From Heliocidaris erythrogramma (taxonomy: Eukaryota > Echinodermata > Echinoidea > Camarodonta > Echinometridae), in NCBI GenBank assembly GCA_025617745.1, contig CM046869.1, positions 13,163,168-13,227,167 of the forward strand: DNA of 64,000 nucleotides, in the 5' to 3' direction. Of this stretch, positions 1 to 11,716 are shown in pieces (the first letter of the stretch is position 1; every line of letters begins with the position of its first letter). The notes under the pieces were generated by a model. It did no database searches. It had not been told where the DNA came from and saw only the letters and a list, made by a program, of their open reading frames with translations. The translations under genes and the position numbers were made by a program.

Positions 1-2569
1 ATGTCTCTTCATCCGATGATAACATTTCACTCTGTTCTCTCTCATCATCTCATCGTGGTGGTGGGTTTGCTCTTAATATCCACGATCGTCTCTCATCTCT
101 CTTCTCTTCTGGGGAAACTCTCAAAACAAATATAACTTGTCGACTGCAGCAAGGAAATCATCTTTGGGCGGTTAATATCTTTCCCTCCAAATCTTTTGCA
201 CCGTTCTTGCATCTTGATTTGCACTAAGCCTGTCCTTTGTTTCTTAGTTAAGATGTCGGGATTCCCGAGTTGTTCTCCTCCATGTATTAGATAACAACTT
301 AGTTCCATGGAACCTAATGTGAATGACATACTGTGGGACTTTGAATAACATTGCTTTCTTGATGTCAGCTTTTCATAACCTATTGGTTTCTAGACTGTTG
401 TCCAGTTTCCATATGTTTTATGACATTCCTACCTTAGAATTTAGATTCTCTATCCCCTGATAGTAAAGTCAAAGGCCCGTATTCTGAACTCCGGTTTAAC
501 TTAAACCATGGTTTAAATCTGTGGTTTAACTATGGGTAGCCAAAAATTTCAAAACTTTGTTTACACTGTATGTTCCTTATGTTTACTGGATTCTGGTCTC
601 ATGCTTTAATGGTCAAGAAAACTATTGTACTTATCATTCCCAGACAGTTTTTAAAAGTTTGAGTACCAAAAATGCTGATAAATTGAATATCTACTGTTAG
701 AGAGTTGTGTCACCTTTGGCTGCCCATAGTTAAACCACACACTTAGACCATGGTTTAAGTTAAACTGGAGTTCAGAATACGGGCCAAAGTGTTATTAAGT
801 TTGATTTAAAATTATCTGTTCTAGACAGCTTTCACCATATTGAAAACTTGACATATTGAGTATGGTAATGAGATGAAGTGTAAACAAAATAGTTCCCCAT
901 TGCTCTATCCAAAAAGATTGTGTAGTGCATGAAAGAAGCATTAATTATTAGGATTCTGCTTGAGGAGATTAAAGAAGCATGGTATGGAAACTTGTAAACT
1001 TAGATTCTTCATTGGTTATTCTGGTCCTGTTCCAATATAGATTCTTTTAGTTATTGTTAAGATAGTGTTACCCTGGATGACATGTTTCTTAAATACTTGC
1101 TTTTGAAATGCTTGTTATTTTGCTCACATAATTCATTATTTAGATATTTTATACTACATTGTACATTAATGATCTGCATGAAGATAATTTTATAATAAAA
1201 CTTGATATTTGAATCCAATTCTGTCCACTTAAAATATTCTTTAGGGTGATGACCTTGCTTTTAAACAGTTTTTGTATGTTTATTGCTTTTGTGATTTTTT
1301 CATTTGCATTTGCGTTTCTAGTTTCACCGGGATTCAACTGCATAAACTCCTTCCCTTTCCCCCCTTAGTTATTTACTTTATTTGTGAGATTTTTAGGAAT
1401 TTTACCTGCTTTTAGTATTTTCTTTGCAAATATCCTGCCTGCCTACACATAAATTATTCTTTGAAATCACAGTGTCTCGCTCATGCACAATTAGTTCCCA
1501 ATCACCTCTTCATTTCCTTTTCTTTCCTTTTTCCCCTCTCAATCTTTAGCTGCTGTTTCTAGTATTGTCTTTCCTAATAACCTGCCTTTGCATTGTGTAT
1601 TGCTCATGCCTAAATTGTTCCACACCAAATAGATATTTCTTTTCTCTTGCCTTTAATTCTACAGATGACCTTGCCGAACTAGATTTGCCCGCCTGACTAT
1701 GAATTAACAAACTGTTGATATACTACTAACTATTTCACTTTGTACTTTAGGGATTACCCATGGTGCTGACACTAACTGTGGCCACTGCTTAACAGCAGGT
1801 CAATCATGTTGATCACTCATCTTTAACACAACTAATATCATGTATAACTTCATGTATTTGTAGCTGAAACCAGAGTCTAGCTAGAAGTTCTACTTTAACT
1901 GCGATATTTTGTTTTGTTTTCGACATTTGTTCTCTATTGGAAGTACTCTTAACCTTTATGTCATAGGAATATGGTTTTGTTCAGAATGTATTTGTTTGTT
2001 TCTTACAGTTTCAGATGAATTTGACTAACTCATTTAAATCATTTTTCTTTGAAATGTTAACTGATTCATTTTTTTTTCTGTTACCTTTTTATTTGTTTTA
2101 AATTAACGATGATATGGCATTGACAAGCTAGCACCTGTTACATTTGATATCTTATTGCCTGTTTTTCGTTTTCAAATGCATTGTGTCCAGAGAAAATTAA
2201 TGAAAGATTGTATCATGTCATTAATACTTTTATTGATTAAATGAAATTACTTTCATTATCAAATACCCATGTATTTAATCATGTAAAATTCACAACAATA
2301 TGTAGGAATCTATTCAAGTTTTGGTAAATATGAGCTACACATAATAGCTATGCAGCTTATCAAATTTTTATTTTTGAATTGATTCAAATGTGAAATTTTA
2401 TATATTTTTTTATACTGTACCATGAGAATAGAAACCCAGGCATACAGATAGTGGATGAGTTTAACTGCATGTGATAATATGCAAACTTCTGCAATGGCAT
2501 GTGAATGAGATACTAAAAAAGACAGGTGTATGAACCCATCTTATGTCTCTTCCATCCTTTGTTTTACAG
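1..2569. other. intronic or 5' flank of the alpha-spectrin gene
   Basis: I see no convincing exon here. The first recognised spectrin exon starts at 2570 in mid-protein, so this stretch should be an intron of that gene, with the upstream exons outside the window. The only structured feature is the foldback MITE at 474-785. The rest is AT-rich unique sequence. Confidence 0.6.
474..785. repeat. foldback MITE, family A (copy 1)
   Basis: The arm at 474-541 (GGCCCGTATTCTGAACTCC, then repeated TTTAA/CCATGG motifs) is found as a reverse complement at 717-785. About 175 bp of AT-rich spacer separates the arms. The sequence AAA flanks both ends and may be the target duplication. There is no coding capacity. 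A more diverged member of the same family is at 23206-23497. Confidence 0.8.
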
Positions 2570-5500
2570 GGCTGCTATGGTGGAGGAGTCTGGAAACTTG
2601 GAGTCTCAGCTCGAATCCCTCAAGGTATATTGATACGGGTACTGAGAGAACAAAAGGGGGAAATGATTATTACTCAAATACATTTAATATGCATTTTAAT
2701 ATTGCGAAATAATAGATGAGGTAAATTTGATTTTTAGGAGCTTAGAAAGTAGGTTACTTATGAAGGCATTTTTATATATTTTTTTTTGGGGGGGGGGGCC
2801 ATAAAATACACTATTTTACTTTATACACACTGAGATGGATACATTTGCAGATGTTTCTTTTTGTTCAGATATTTCCACGGAATATTTGTGTAACTTTTTT
2901 TTGATAACGTTCATGCTATTAATGCGGTCAGGAAGTGTTGATGCACTTTTAACAAGAAGTTGAATCTTTTTATCCATTCTCATCCATTCTAATCTCTCTC
3001 TCTCACTCTCTCCCTCACTCTCTCTCTCACTCTCTCTCTCACTCTCTCTCTCTCTCTCTGCAGGCTAAGATCAATGAGGTCCGTGCTCAGAAGAGTACTC
3101 TGAAGAAGATTGAGGATCTAGGAGCTAAGATGGAAGAACGTCTTATCCTTGACAATCGGTAAGATATCCTACAACCTAGTCAAGTAATTGAGAAGGCTAT
3201 GGAAATTTTGAATCCCTTTTAGAATGTAGAAAAATTAATTAATGCTCAATCATCTAAACGTCATTATTTTCTCAGAATTTTTTAATTCCTTGACTAAGTT
3301 TTAGGGTATTTTAATAAAACATATGGATAAACTACCAATATAATTAGAAGTGTCTCTTTTGAATTAATTGTTTGTCCATTATATAAAATTATTACTCGAG
3401 TGAATGAAGATGAATTCATTGGAAAGTCGGGAACACACATTTATTGAAGTATGAGACAGAAGACCCAGAATTGAGTTACAATTCCTCTCAACCAATAAGA
3501 TCTCCTTGTTACACACATACATGTATATATATGAGTCTGTCACGACATTGGTAGTGAGAAGTATCTCTCATTCTCAATTTGTTTGTTTGTTGTTTAGTTA
3601 CACCGAGCATTCAACGGTAGGCCTAGCCCAGCAGTGGGACCAGCTAGACCAGCTTGGTATGCGTATGACACACAACTTAGAGCAACAGATCCAGGCCAGG
3701 AACACTACTGGAGTCAGTGAAGAATCCCTCAAGGAATTCAGCATGATGTTCAAGTAAGTCGGCACTCCATGAACTTTGTTACGCCATAGATAGGGTTTGA
3801 GACCTTGGTAATATTACGTGAAAGAAATCACCAGGGAACACTCACAAGCTGAATATAATCATACTCTACGTGAGTTCTGTTGGTGTAAATTCTCACTTCA
3901 GGGCCCCGTTGCATAAAACTTACCATTAACGGTAACTTTTCCATCAGTGGTAACTCCCATGGAAACCTTGATTTTGATTGGCTGTTGAGTGATGTTGCCA
4001 TGGTAGTTACCATTAATGGAAGTTTTATGCAACGGGGCCTAGAAGTGCTAATCGGGTGCGAAATAAAATTTATTTTATGATGATTGTGAATAAGAGAACA
4101 CATGTTCTTTTATTAGGTCCATAATGTTCAGTTTGGCTAGTGTTTACTTCTGAGTTCATTTTAGGGAATATGCTCTGTGAAAGGGTAACGGAATATACAA
4201 TCCAATCTCTGTTCAAACAATTGCAAACAATAAACTCACACTTGTCATCTGTTATTTACTTGCAGGCATTTCGACAAGGACAAGTCTGGCAAACTGGACC
4301 ACACCGAGTTCAAGTCCTGTCTGCGATCCTTGGGTTATGATCTACCCATGGTAGAAGAAGGCCAAGAGGAACCAGTCTTCCTCTCTATACTCGACATTGT
4401 TGATCCTAACCGGTGAGTTTTGTGTACCATTCTACACCCAGGTAGCTTTAGATTAGCTAAAGAGGGCATGTTGTTATTAGATTGCCCGTTCAGTCTTCAG
4501 TTTAGCTTTAACCTAACAAGGGAAAGAGCTGTAGTTTTACATGACGTGAGATTAATCTACATGGCTAAGCGAGTCCACCCCCCCCCCCCCCAAAAAAAAA
4601 AAACACAACAAAATATTTTTAAAAAATCCCCCCAAACCCCCAAAAATGTTTTGTTTTGTTTTGTTTTACTACTATTCTTATTCTCATATTGTTAAACGTC
4701 AAGTTCTGTTGTGATATGTGGATTATAAAGTGCCAATATGATATTAACGCAAGGACCAGAAAATGGTGATGTCATTTTCTGCAATATAATCTGTGTCTAC
4801 ACCATATATAGCTTGATTATATATTCAATTCATGATTTTTTTTGTTGTCTTTATGTTTATCATTTATGATCACGGAATAATTGACCATAATGACCTTAAA
4901 AAATTGTTTCTTTCCCTTGACAGTGACGGCTATGTGAGTCTTCAGGAGTACATGTCATTCATGATCAGTCGAGAGACGGAGAACGTTCAATCGAAGGATG
5001 AGATTGAGAATGCTTTCCGGGCGCTCAGTGCCGAGGGCAAGCCCTATGTTACCAAGCCAGAACTCTATGCCGTAAGTAGAACCACTGCCCTATTACTATG
5101 GGCAGGTGAATTTTCAAATCCGATTGTATGACACATGCTTAGCAAACAATTCTCCCGAAGCATTTTCCTACGCTTATCAAATTCTGAATTTCAACCCTGG
5201 AATGAACACTCTAAAGGGCTGGTTATTCATGATCGGTTGAGAGATGGAGAACATTCAATCTGAAGATGAGATTAGGAATGCTTTCCAGAGGATATTGGTC
5301 ATGGAGCAGCTTTCACTATACCAACTGTCGTACAACCCATGACTTGGAAATAAACTTTTTGAACTTAAATACAATTATGGTACTAATATATTAACAGTCA
5401 TATTTTCCTGTGAATAAATGAGATAGATAGATGAAATGACCCCTCAATTTTTGGTGTTTTGTTCTCTTCATATTTCAGAATCTGCAAACGGACTTGGCGG

Positions 5501-5604
5501 AGTACTGTATCCTGCGTATGGAACCCTACCGCGACGCCAAGGGACGAGAGGTACCCCACGCCCTCGACTACGTCAAATTCACGAACAACATGTTCCAGAA
5601 TTAA
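2570..5604 (+). CDS. SPTAN1: spectrin alpha chain, non-erythroid type, C-terminal six exons
   Basis: Alpha-spectrin cross-links actin as part of the membrane skeleton. Six exons join in frame: 2570-2624, 3064-3158, 3598-3753, 4266-4412, 4924-5071 and 5479-5604 (stop TAA 5602-5604). All introns are GT-AG and the 241 residues run without a break. The first two exons end the last spectrin repeat ([20 protein letters not shown]). Next come a helix matching the family ([19 protein letters not shown]), EF-hand 1 (loop [12 protein letters not shown]), EF-hand 2 (loop [12 protein letters not shown], split by an intron after Arg) and the calcium-insensitive EF-hand module ending FTNNMFQN. The match to vertebrate alpha-II spectrin is close over the full length. 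The gene is 5' incomplete because the large N-terminal part lies upstream of the window. The symbol follows the vertebrate orthologue. Confidence 0.97.
2994..3063 (+). repeat. CT-rich microsatellite running into a 3' splice site
   Basis: Imperfect (CT)n/(CTCACT)n tract that ends directly in the CAG acceptor of the second spectrin exon. It therefore also serves as the polypyrimidine tract of that intron. Confidence 0.85.
3901..4040. repeat. foldback MITE, family B (copy 1)
   Basis: The ends are inverted repeats (GGCCCCGTTGCATAAAACTT at the left, its complement ending near 4039) around a core of about 100 bp. It lies in the spectrin intron 3598-exon/4266-exon. It is non-coding. A relative with ends GGGCCCCGTTTCATAAAACTT-like lies at 13456-13605. 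Confidence 0.8.
5221..5290 (+). pseudogene. decayed duplicate of a spectrin EF-hand exon
   Basis: About 70 bp in the last spectrin intron resemble the middle of exon 4924-5071, the part that encodes [20 protein letters not shown]. In the copy this reads FMIG, a stop, then [15 protein letters not shown]. The stop is TGA where the exon has CGA, a typical CpG decay. No 3' splice site or 5' splice site is kept around it. It looks like a tandem exon duplication that was never used or was lost; it lies about 300 bp downstream of its source. Confidence 0.8.
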
Positions 5605-8109
5605 AGCATCATCCTTTGGAGCTTAGCCTAATTCTTCAGGGGAGAGAAGGTTAGCATCACGGTGTGGGGAGATACTATCTGGCAATATGATCTAATTTCT
5701 TCTTTTAGTTTTCAAATCATTAATGTTTAATGATAATACGCTCTAACTAAAAAGCATGCAACTATGAAACACTAAGCTATGAAAAAAGGCGATTAAAAGA
5801 GATCTTGATGTCTCTGCTACCAATTTCAACATCGGTCATTTTGTGTTTGTACCGTCTTGGAGGACTACTTTAGATGTTGGCTGTATAAATGCTTTCATCT
5901 TATGAACTCATAGGAAATAGTTTGATTCATACTTTCACTATATTGGTGTATTCTGAGTAAAATAAGCTCTGATGACAGAGCAAACTTTAAAAGGTGAAGA
6001 GTCAAAAATGATACTTTGTGGACATCTTACTTAAATTTTGAGGTTGGTAGAACTTCTAGACTCCTCCTTCTATCCACTATCATCTTCAGCTACTTGCTAA
6101 ATATCGTGAATGAGTGTATTAGCTTTTTGTTTTTAGGTATTCCACCTTTTCCCCATAGGACACTGGCGTGTCACTAGGTAGTTACCATTACTTCAACTAT
6201 TCAGTCTCAATATGTGATGTGATTGTGTCATTTACTTGATATGCAGTGTACACTAGTTACGTATGTCGTGTGTCGGTGAATCACATAAGAATTAATTGAA
6301 AAATATGTAGGCTAATTTTAATTGCAGTGTGTATTTAGGGGTAATAATGTACTGGTGATGCTGTTACTAATATGCAAGTTATTCATTATCAATATGAAGT
6401 TGACTGTAATAAATAAAAAAATACTGTACTCAATACTGTGTAAGTTAAATATAGAAGTACTTTACAAAGTTTTGGTAGTCCGGTATACATGTGTGATAAT
6501 GTATAACAGTGATGGTTAGATAATATGTATCATGTCTACTCTGACACCGTGATTCATCAAGGAATTCTCCAAGTATGCATTTATATAACTTGTAGTTTGA
6601 TAGGTTTTTAAAGTGTTCATGCCAGTTCTGGCATTTGAAAATAGTAAAAACATGCTGTGACTAATTCACTTTGCAACACAAACATGTGAGGTTTATTGCT
6701 TGCATGTATATTGCTTTTGATTAATTCATTAAATTACAATTTAAACAATATGAAATGACTACATTAAATTCTTCTTGATAATGAACTTTCTCTGTGCAAA
6801 CTGTTTTTGCACAGTTGTATTCAAATAATTATTTTCTTCAAGACTTCTATGATTTTCATTCCTCATAAAGTGTGATATCATTGGAAATAATGTATTCAGG
6901 TAGTACTTTGTATTCTATCACATTTAATTTCATATTATTATCTTATGAATACTGTTATCACATTATATATTTATCATATCATCTGTGTGTAAATGTTTAT
7001 AATCTTTAGCTAGCTCATATTATCTAATGTCATGTGCACAACGCATAGTGAACTCTTGAGCGTGCCCAGGAAACGAAATGCAAAAAAAGTAGGAAAAACT
7101 CTTTTGTATTCAGTATGGTATTCCTAGGGTAGGTGTTTTGAAATTGCTTGTATCATTACATTGTAAATATGCAATTGTGTGTGTTTGCATGTAGGACAAA
7201 ATATGGACAAGGTATCGTTTCTGGTGTCGTGTTTATTACTAGTCTTGAGGGACTAGTCTTTTGGGGGAAATTCATAAAGTTCTTTGTTGATTGATTGAAA
7301 TGAAAGAGATTCTTAGAGAAAGTTCTTTGATCACAATATGATAAAAAATCACATTCTCCATTGTAAATAGTCATGATATTTCCACATGATTTCAATCGAC
7401 CTTGATAAAGACCTATGAATGTACTTCTCATCACATTAATTTATTTACAGATTCTGAGTACTGCCCGTTTCTCCTTTTCGATGATATGTAATCAGCTATT
7501 TAGTACATGTAGGCTTCCTATTACGTATTCAGTATGGTATTCCTATTCATATTTGATTATTAGTATTCATATTAACTTGAAAATGTATTCAACAATACCA
7601 TTGAATGGTATGTGTATTCATGTATTTCAGTTGAATAGCTATTGCATGATACAAATATTAATGTAATGGTCTCTAATAATGTAATGAATGAGCTGATATT
7701 TCATTGAAGGTATCACTGTTATTGTAGTGTAAAGCAGTCAACTTTATGATTATTTGGAACCTTATATGACATATGTCATATATTTAATTGGATACAAAGA
7801 GTATTGTAAACAACACCTGCATTTAAAAATTCAACAAATCTTTGATATTCCGATATAGAGGTAGATTAAAATCTAGTAAAGGAATATATTAACACCCTTT
7901 AATCTGATAACCATTACAAAGTAATTGATAACCTTAATATACTTAGGTTTACTGTTTAAGAGCTAAATTGCAATGAAATATTACAAACATGTGTGTTGGA
8001 ATCATTGTCTGACTATTTTCTAGTGTGCTTTCTGAAGTAAACCTGTACATTCTCACTCTCTGTCTGTGTAGTTGCCAGTGTTGAAAAGGTGGAATACTTT
8101 GTCAATAAA
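5605..8109 (+). other. probable long 3' UTR of alpha-spectrin
   Basis: AT-rich non-coding sequence follows the spectrin stop. AATAAA signals occur at 6408-6413, 6412-6417 and 8104-8109. Which one is used cannot be told from sequence; the 8104 signal would give a 3' UTR of about 2.5 kb. No other gene is seen in this stretch. Confidence 0.45.
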
Positions 8110-8349
8110 AAGCCCTGCTTTCTGTGTAGCAAATATTGGATTCATGTTTTTGTATTATTAGTTTGTTGCTGCTTGGTTTTACAAGATATCGAAAAGGTAT
8201 GTGTTGTTTCAGGATAGTAGCTATTTCCTCCAGTAATAAAGGGGCAGGGTAAAACAAATATAGAGTGTAAGAAATCATACTCTCCGAAGCTCTTACATCC
8301 TTTTTTTTTCCTTCTCTTTTAACATTCCTTTTCCGTTTTACATTCTTAT

Positions 8350-8402
8350 AATGGTGGTGGTGATGATGATGATGGTGGTGGTGGTGGTGGTGGTGGTGAT
8401 GT
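8350..8402 (+). repeat. GGT/GAT trinucleotide microsatellite
   Basis: Run of (GGT)n and (GAT)n triplets. It produces artificial poly-His, poly-Met and poly-Val reading frames on the two strands. Confidence 0.9.
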
Positions 8403-9534
8403 TTGATTATGACGACTACGTGATGATGGTGATGATAGTGATGATGAAGATGAAGATGACACTCATGGAACATGTTCTAAAATATGTCTCGACATTCATC
8501 ATTGCCAGTTTGTGCTCTAATCAAGACATTTTGTTCTATTTATTCTCTTTGAAATTGATAATTATTCTTGTGATGTCACAGTAGCAAACAAAATATTTTC
8601 CATATTATTTCTACCTGTTTCCCTTTTTTGGTAATCCTCTCTGTATTTGTATCCATCTGTATCTTCAGCTCTAATATTCTTTCTTATTGTGTATTCATTT
8701 CTTCTCGTCTCTAAATTTTACTCTTTTGTATTTATCCTCTTCACGTTTTTGGAAGTATTGTAAATGTCTGGGGGAAAAAACGCCTCAAACACGAGCAGTT
8801 CTAGAATTTACATATCATATTCAATAATTTATTTCACACAAGAATCCTCATTCAGCCGACATAATGTTACATACACATATTTACATAATCCTGGCCATGT
8901 CATAAAATGAACAATGCAAAAAATATGCAAAGAATTGCAAATGGCATAGTTCTTGGTCAATTCAGCAGTAAACTATAGCTATTCATTTATAAAAATATGA
9001 AATAAAATATACATGTTTTAGCTTGCAAATATATGTCAGAGCCTGCTATCATACGATAATTTCCCTCTAATCCTCCCCATTTCCCACTCGAAAATGATTG
9101 CGGTTGTCCTTTTATTCTGAACTTGTAACCATAACAACTGACAAGGATATATGGATAACATACTTTCCTTATACCATATGTAAAAATAGTTTTAATAATG
9201 TTGTTGACTGGGTTTTACAGACGTATATCATTCAAATATGGTTATTTACATCTGGGACCATCTGGGACAAACCTTTAATAACGTCACCATCCGATGATCC
9301 GAGAGAAGTGACTGAGATTCGAACCTGGGTCCGATTCGAGTCAGTTTTTAGGCGAATGCAGAGAACTGACCGTAGACGTTACCGCTAGAAAACTCCTGAT
9401 CACCTGATAATATCGGAAAAGTCTCTATTCCGGAATATACAATCTCCCTATGTCTATGCATTGGTTACATATTAGGACATTAACATATATAGTCCAGTCT
9501 TGATGTTTAATTGATACTGGTTTACATTATTCTG

Positions 9535-9669
9535 CAGTGGCGGATCCAGGCAGGGGCGCCAAGGGCGCGCGTCCCCCTTAATTTTTCTGTTTTCTGATTT
9601 TTACCGCTCCCTCGTCGCTGGCGCCCCCCCCCCCCTCCACCCTATTTCACATTCCTGGATCTGCCACTG
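9535..9669. repeat. hAT-like MITE, TIR CAGTGGCGGATCCAGG
   Basis: The left end CAGTGGCGGATCCAGG pairs with the right end CCTGGATCTGCCACTG. The core is rich in G and C runs. The outer CAGTGG tips and C/G-rich interior resemble the element at 11294-11540. A clean target duplication is not visible. Confidence 0.75.
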
Positions 9670-9693
9670 CTCTGTAACCATTCCAATTGGCAC

Positions 9694-9897
9694 TCTATAG
9701 ACGTGTTTACTAAGTTTATGCATACTTTTTGAACAAAATTTTCTCTTGACGACTAAAGCTTGCCAGAGGCTTGCCCGACATAGCAACAACTAATGTATGC
9801 AAAGTGGATTCCACATTATGCATAGCAGGTGCACTAAACTAAGCATTTTAGAGAGAACCATGCATAAATTTGAATACATTAGTAAACAGGTCTATTA
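9694..9897. repeat. diverged foldback element
   Basis: The left end (TAGACGTGTTTACTAA, then TTTATGCATA) matches the reverse complement of the right end (TGCATAAATTTGA, then TTAGTAAACAGGTCTA). It is non-coding and the arms differ at several positions, so it is probably old. Confidence 0.55.
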
Positions 9898-10570
9898 CAT
9901 GCTCAAGGAATAAATGAAGGACCAACATCTGGTTACCACTGTTTATTGGAATGTACATTACTTCAGTTTTTGTAATCAAATCAGAAAATATCTTCATCAT
10001 ATCTCGCTCTGTTTTACACTTTCTTCTTGAAAATAATGCACTCTAGAAACATGAAATCCCCACACGGCACGGAAATCAATCTGCTTATACAATGTAGTAT
10101 TATATACATCTTGTATAAAACTCCGACCGATTACAATAAACCAGTCAATACTAAATTCTCCATACAACCTAGAAGAAACCCTGATATTTTGGTTTAGATA
10201 CGCATCCATATTCAAAATATAAAACATGAACACTAATTGAAGGATATGATTTCATCGACAGTGTGTCAAGGAGTGTCGAAATGTTCGAACTAATTTACCT
10301 CCCACAAAAAGTTGTCACTTGCTCTGTGAAAATGACAGAATGTTAAGCTTTGTATTCAAAAGGATGTAAAACCCTTCATAGTAGCATCAGTAAAAGAACT
10401 TCTAGTCTCGTTTCTATTCCCTAATAATGTACATTATAATGGGATGGTGTACAATCATTTTTTATAATTTTGTGCTGTCATTCTACGAGTTGAAAGCAAA
10501 AGATTTTCTTGCGTTATATTATGAGATAAAACGTCCTGTGTTCTTAGTTCTGATCTATGCTACTATATAT

Positions 10571-10868
10571 CAAGGTTCCCACAGAAATTTGAGAACCAAA
10601 TATCACGACTTTCCATGGCCCATATATGTTTTTTCCATGACCAGATAAGTATTGGTTGCGGTATCCAAGCGGCGTATGAACACCACGCAGTGATATATTA
10701 TTTCAGGTTTGTGATGGAAGGTTGCCATTGCATCACACGGCCCACACCCACGATCAATTTCCATGGCTTTGGGACATTTCACTTCAATTTCCATGACGTT
10801 CCATAACTTTCCTGAAGAATTTATTTCTGTCATGACTTTACAGGTTTTCCATGGCCGTGGGAACCTTG
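10571..10868. repeat. foldback MITE, TIR CAAGGTTCCCAC
   Basis: The termini CAAGGTTCCCAC and GTGGGAACCTTG are perfect inverted repeats of 12 bp. Subterminal TTTCCATGG motifs are repeated in both orientations. It could belong to the hAT group, but the flanking duplication is unclear (TATAT on both sides). Confidence 0.75.
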
Positions 10869-11293
10869 TATATTTGATCTAATATCACAAACTGATGTGT
10901 ATCACTGTGCTGAATAGCGTTCTCATCCACCTCTTGCAAAATTTGATGCTCATCTTCAATGTATTCATCATTTCATGCTTGGAGGAAGTTTTAATTGAGA
11001 TTTGGAGTACTTGGATGACTTCCAGAGATGGTACTTGGCTGGATTGAAATAAGTACTGACCATTTGACCACCTACAGAGAGAGAGAGAGAGAGAGACAGA
11101 CAGAAAGACAGAAAGACAGGAAAAAAAAAACCAGAAAGACAGAAAAGAAAAGAAATGCAGAGAAGAATTAGAGAGTCGAATCTTCGAAATGCCCAATGAT
11201 TCATGCTGCTGATAAAGAGGATTTAGCACTAATTTCATCCTCTTCATTTTAATTCACTATAGGCAATATCCTATTTCCTAGTCTAAACACATC

Positions 11294-11540
11294 CATGGGC
11301 GCAAATCCAGGGGGAAAGGAGGACATGTCCCCCACCTTTTTGAAGATAAGCTAATGTCCCCCCCCCCCCCCACTTTTTTTTTTTTTGCCTGTCAGAGAAT
11401 TTTGGAGGAAAAGTAGCACCCCAAAAATGTGAAAACCTTTTTTTTTTTGTTGTTTTGTTTTTGTTTTATGATTTCGGAAAGTCAAAATCATGTGGTGTCC
11501 CCCCCCCCCCCCCGAATTTCAAAATGGATTTGCGCCACTG
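11294..11540. repeat. hAT-type MITE with 8-bp target-site duplication
   Basis: The left terminus CATGGGCGCAAATCCA and right terminus TGGATTTGCGCCACTG are inverted repeats. The element is bounded by a perfect 8-bp direct repeat AACACATC (11286-11293 and 11541-11548), the target-site length of hAT transposons. The interior carries homopolymer runs of C and T and has no ORF. Confidence 0.9.
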
Positions 11541-11716
11541 AACACATCAAAAGGTCATTATTTCTCACCAAGGATATACAGTAGCTCGAGAGAATAAGTA
11601 AACCCATTCCAAAAAAATTAAGGAAACGATAAATCCGCTCAAAGTTACAATCCAAAATAATTATGATATTTGATGTGGGCCAAATGTTATCACTGCCATT
11701 TTTGATATATAATCAT

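Larger units (their letters stand above)
8403..11716. other. intergenic region between converging genes, with four foldback MITEs
   Basis: Between the spectrin 3' end and the 3' end of the minus-strand DUF4347-like gene I see no exon with splice support. The structured content is the four foldback elements at 9535-9669, 9694-9897, 10571-10868 and 11294-11540, and a GA-rich microsatellite at 11073-11155. Confidence 0.6.

Noticed and set aside
8102-8473. His-rich 123-codon frame on the minus strand
   Set aside because: Produced by the GGT/GAT microsatellite; no splice sites or conserved flanks.
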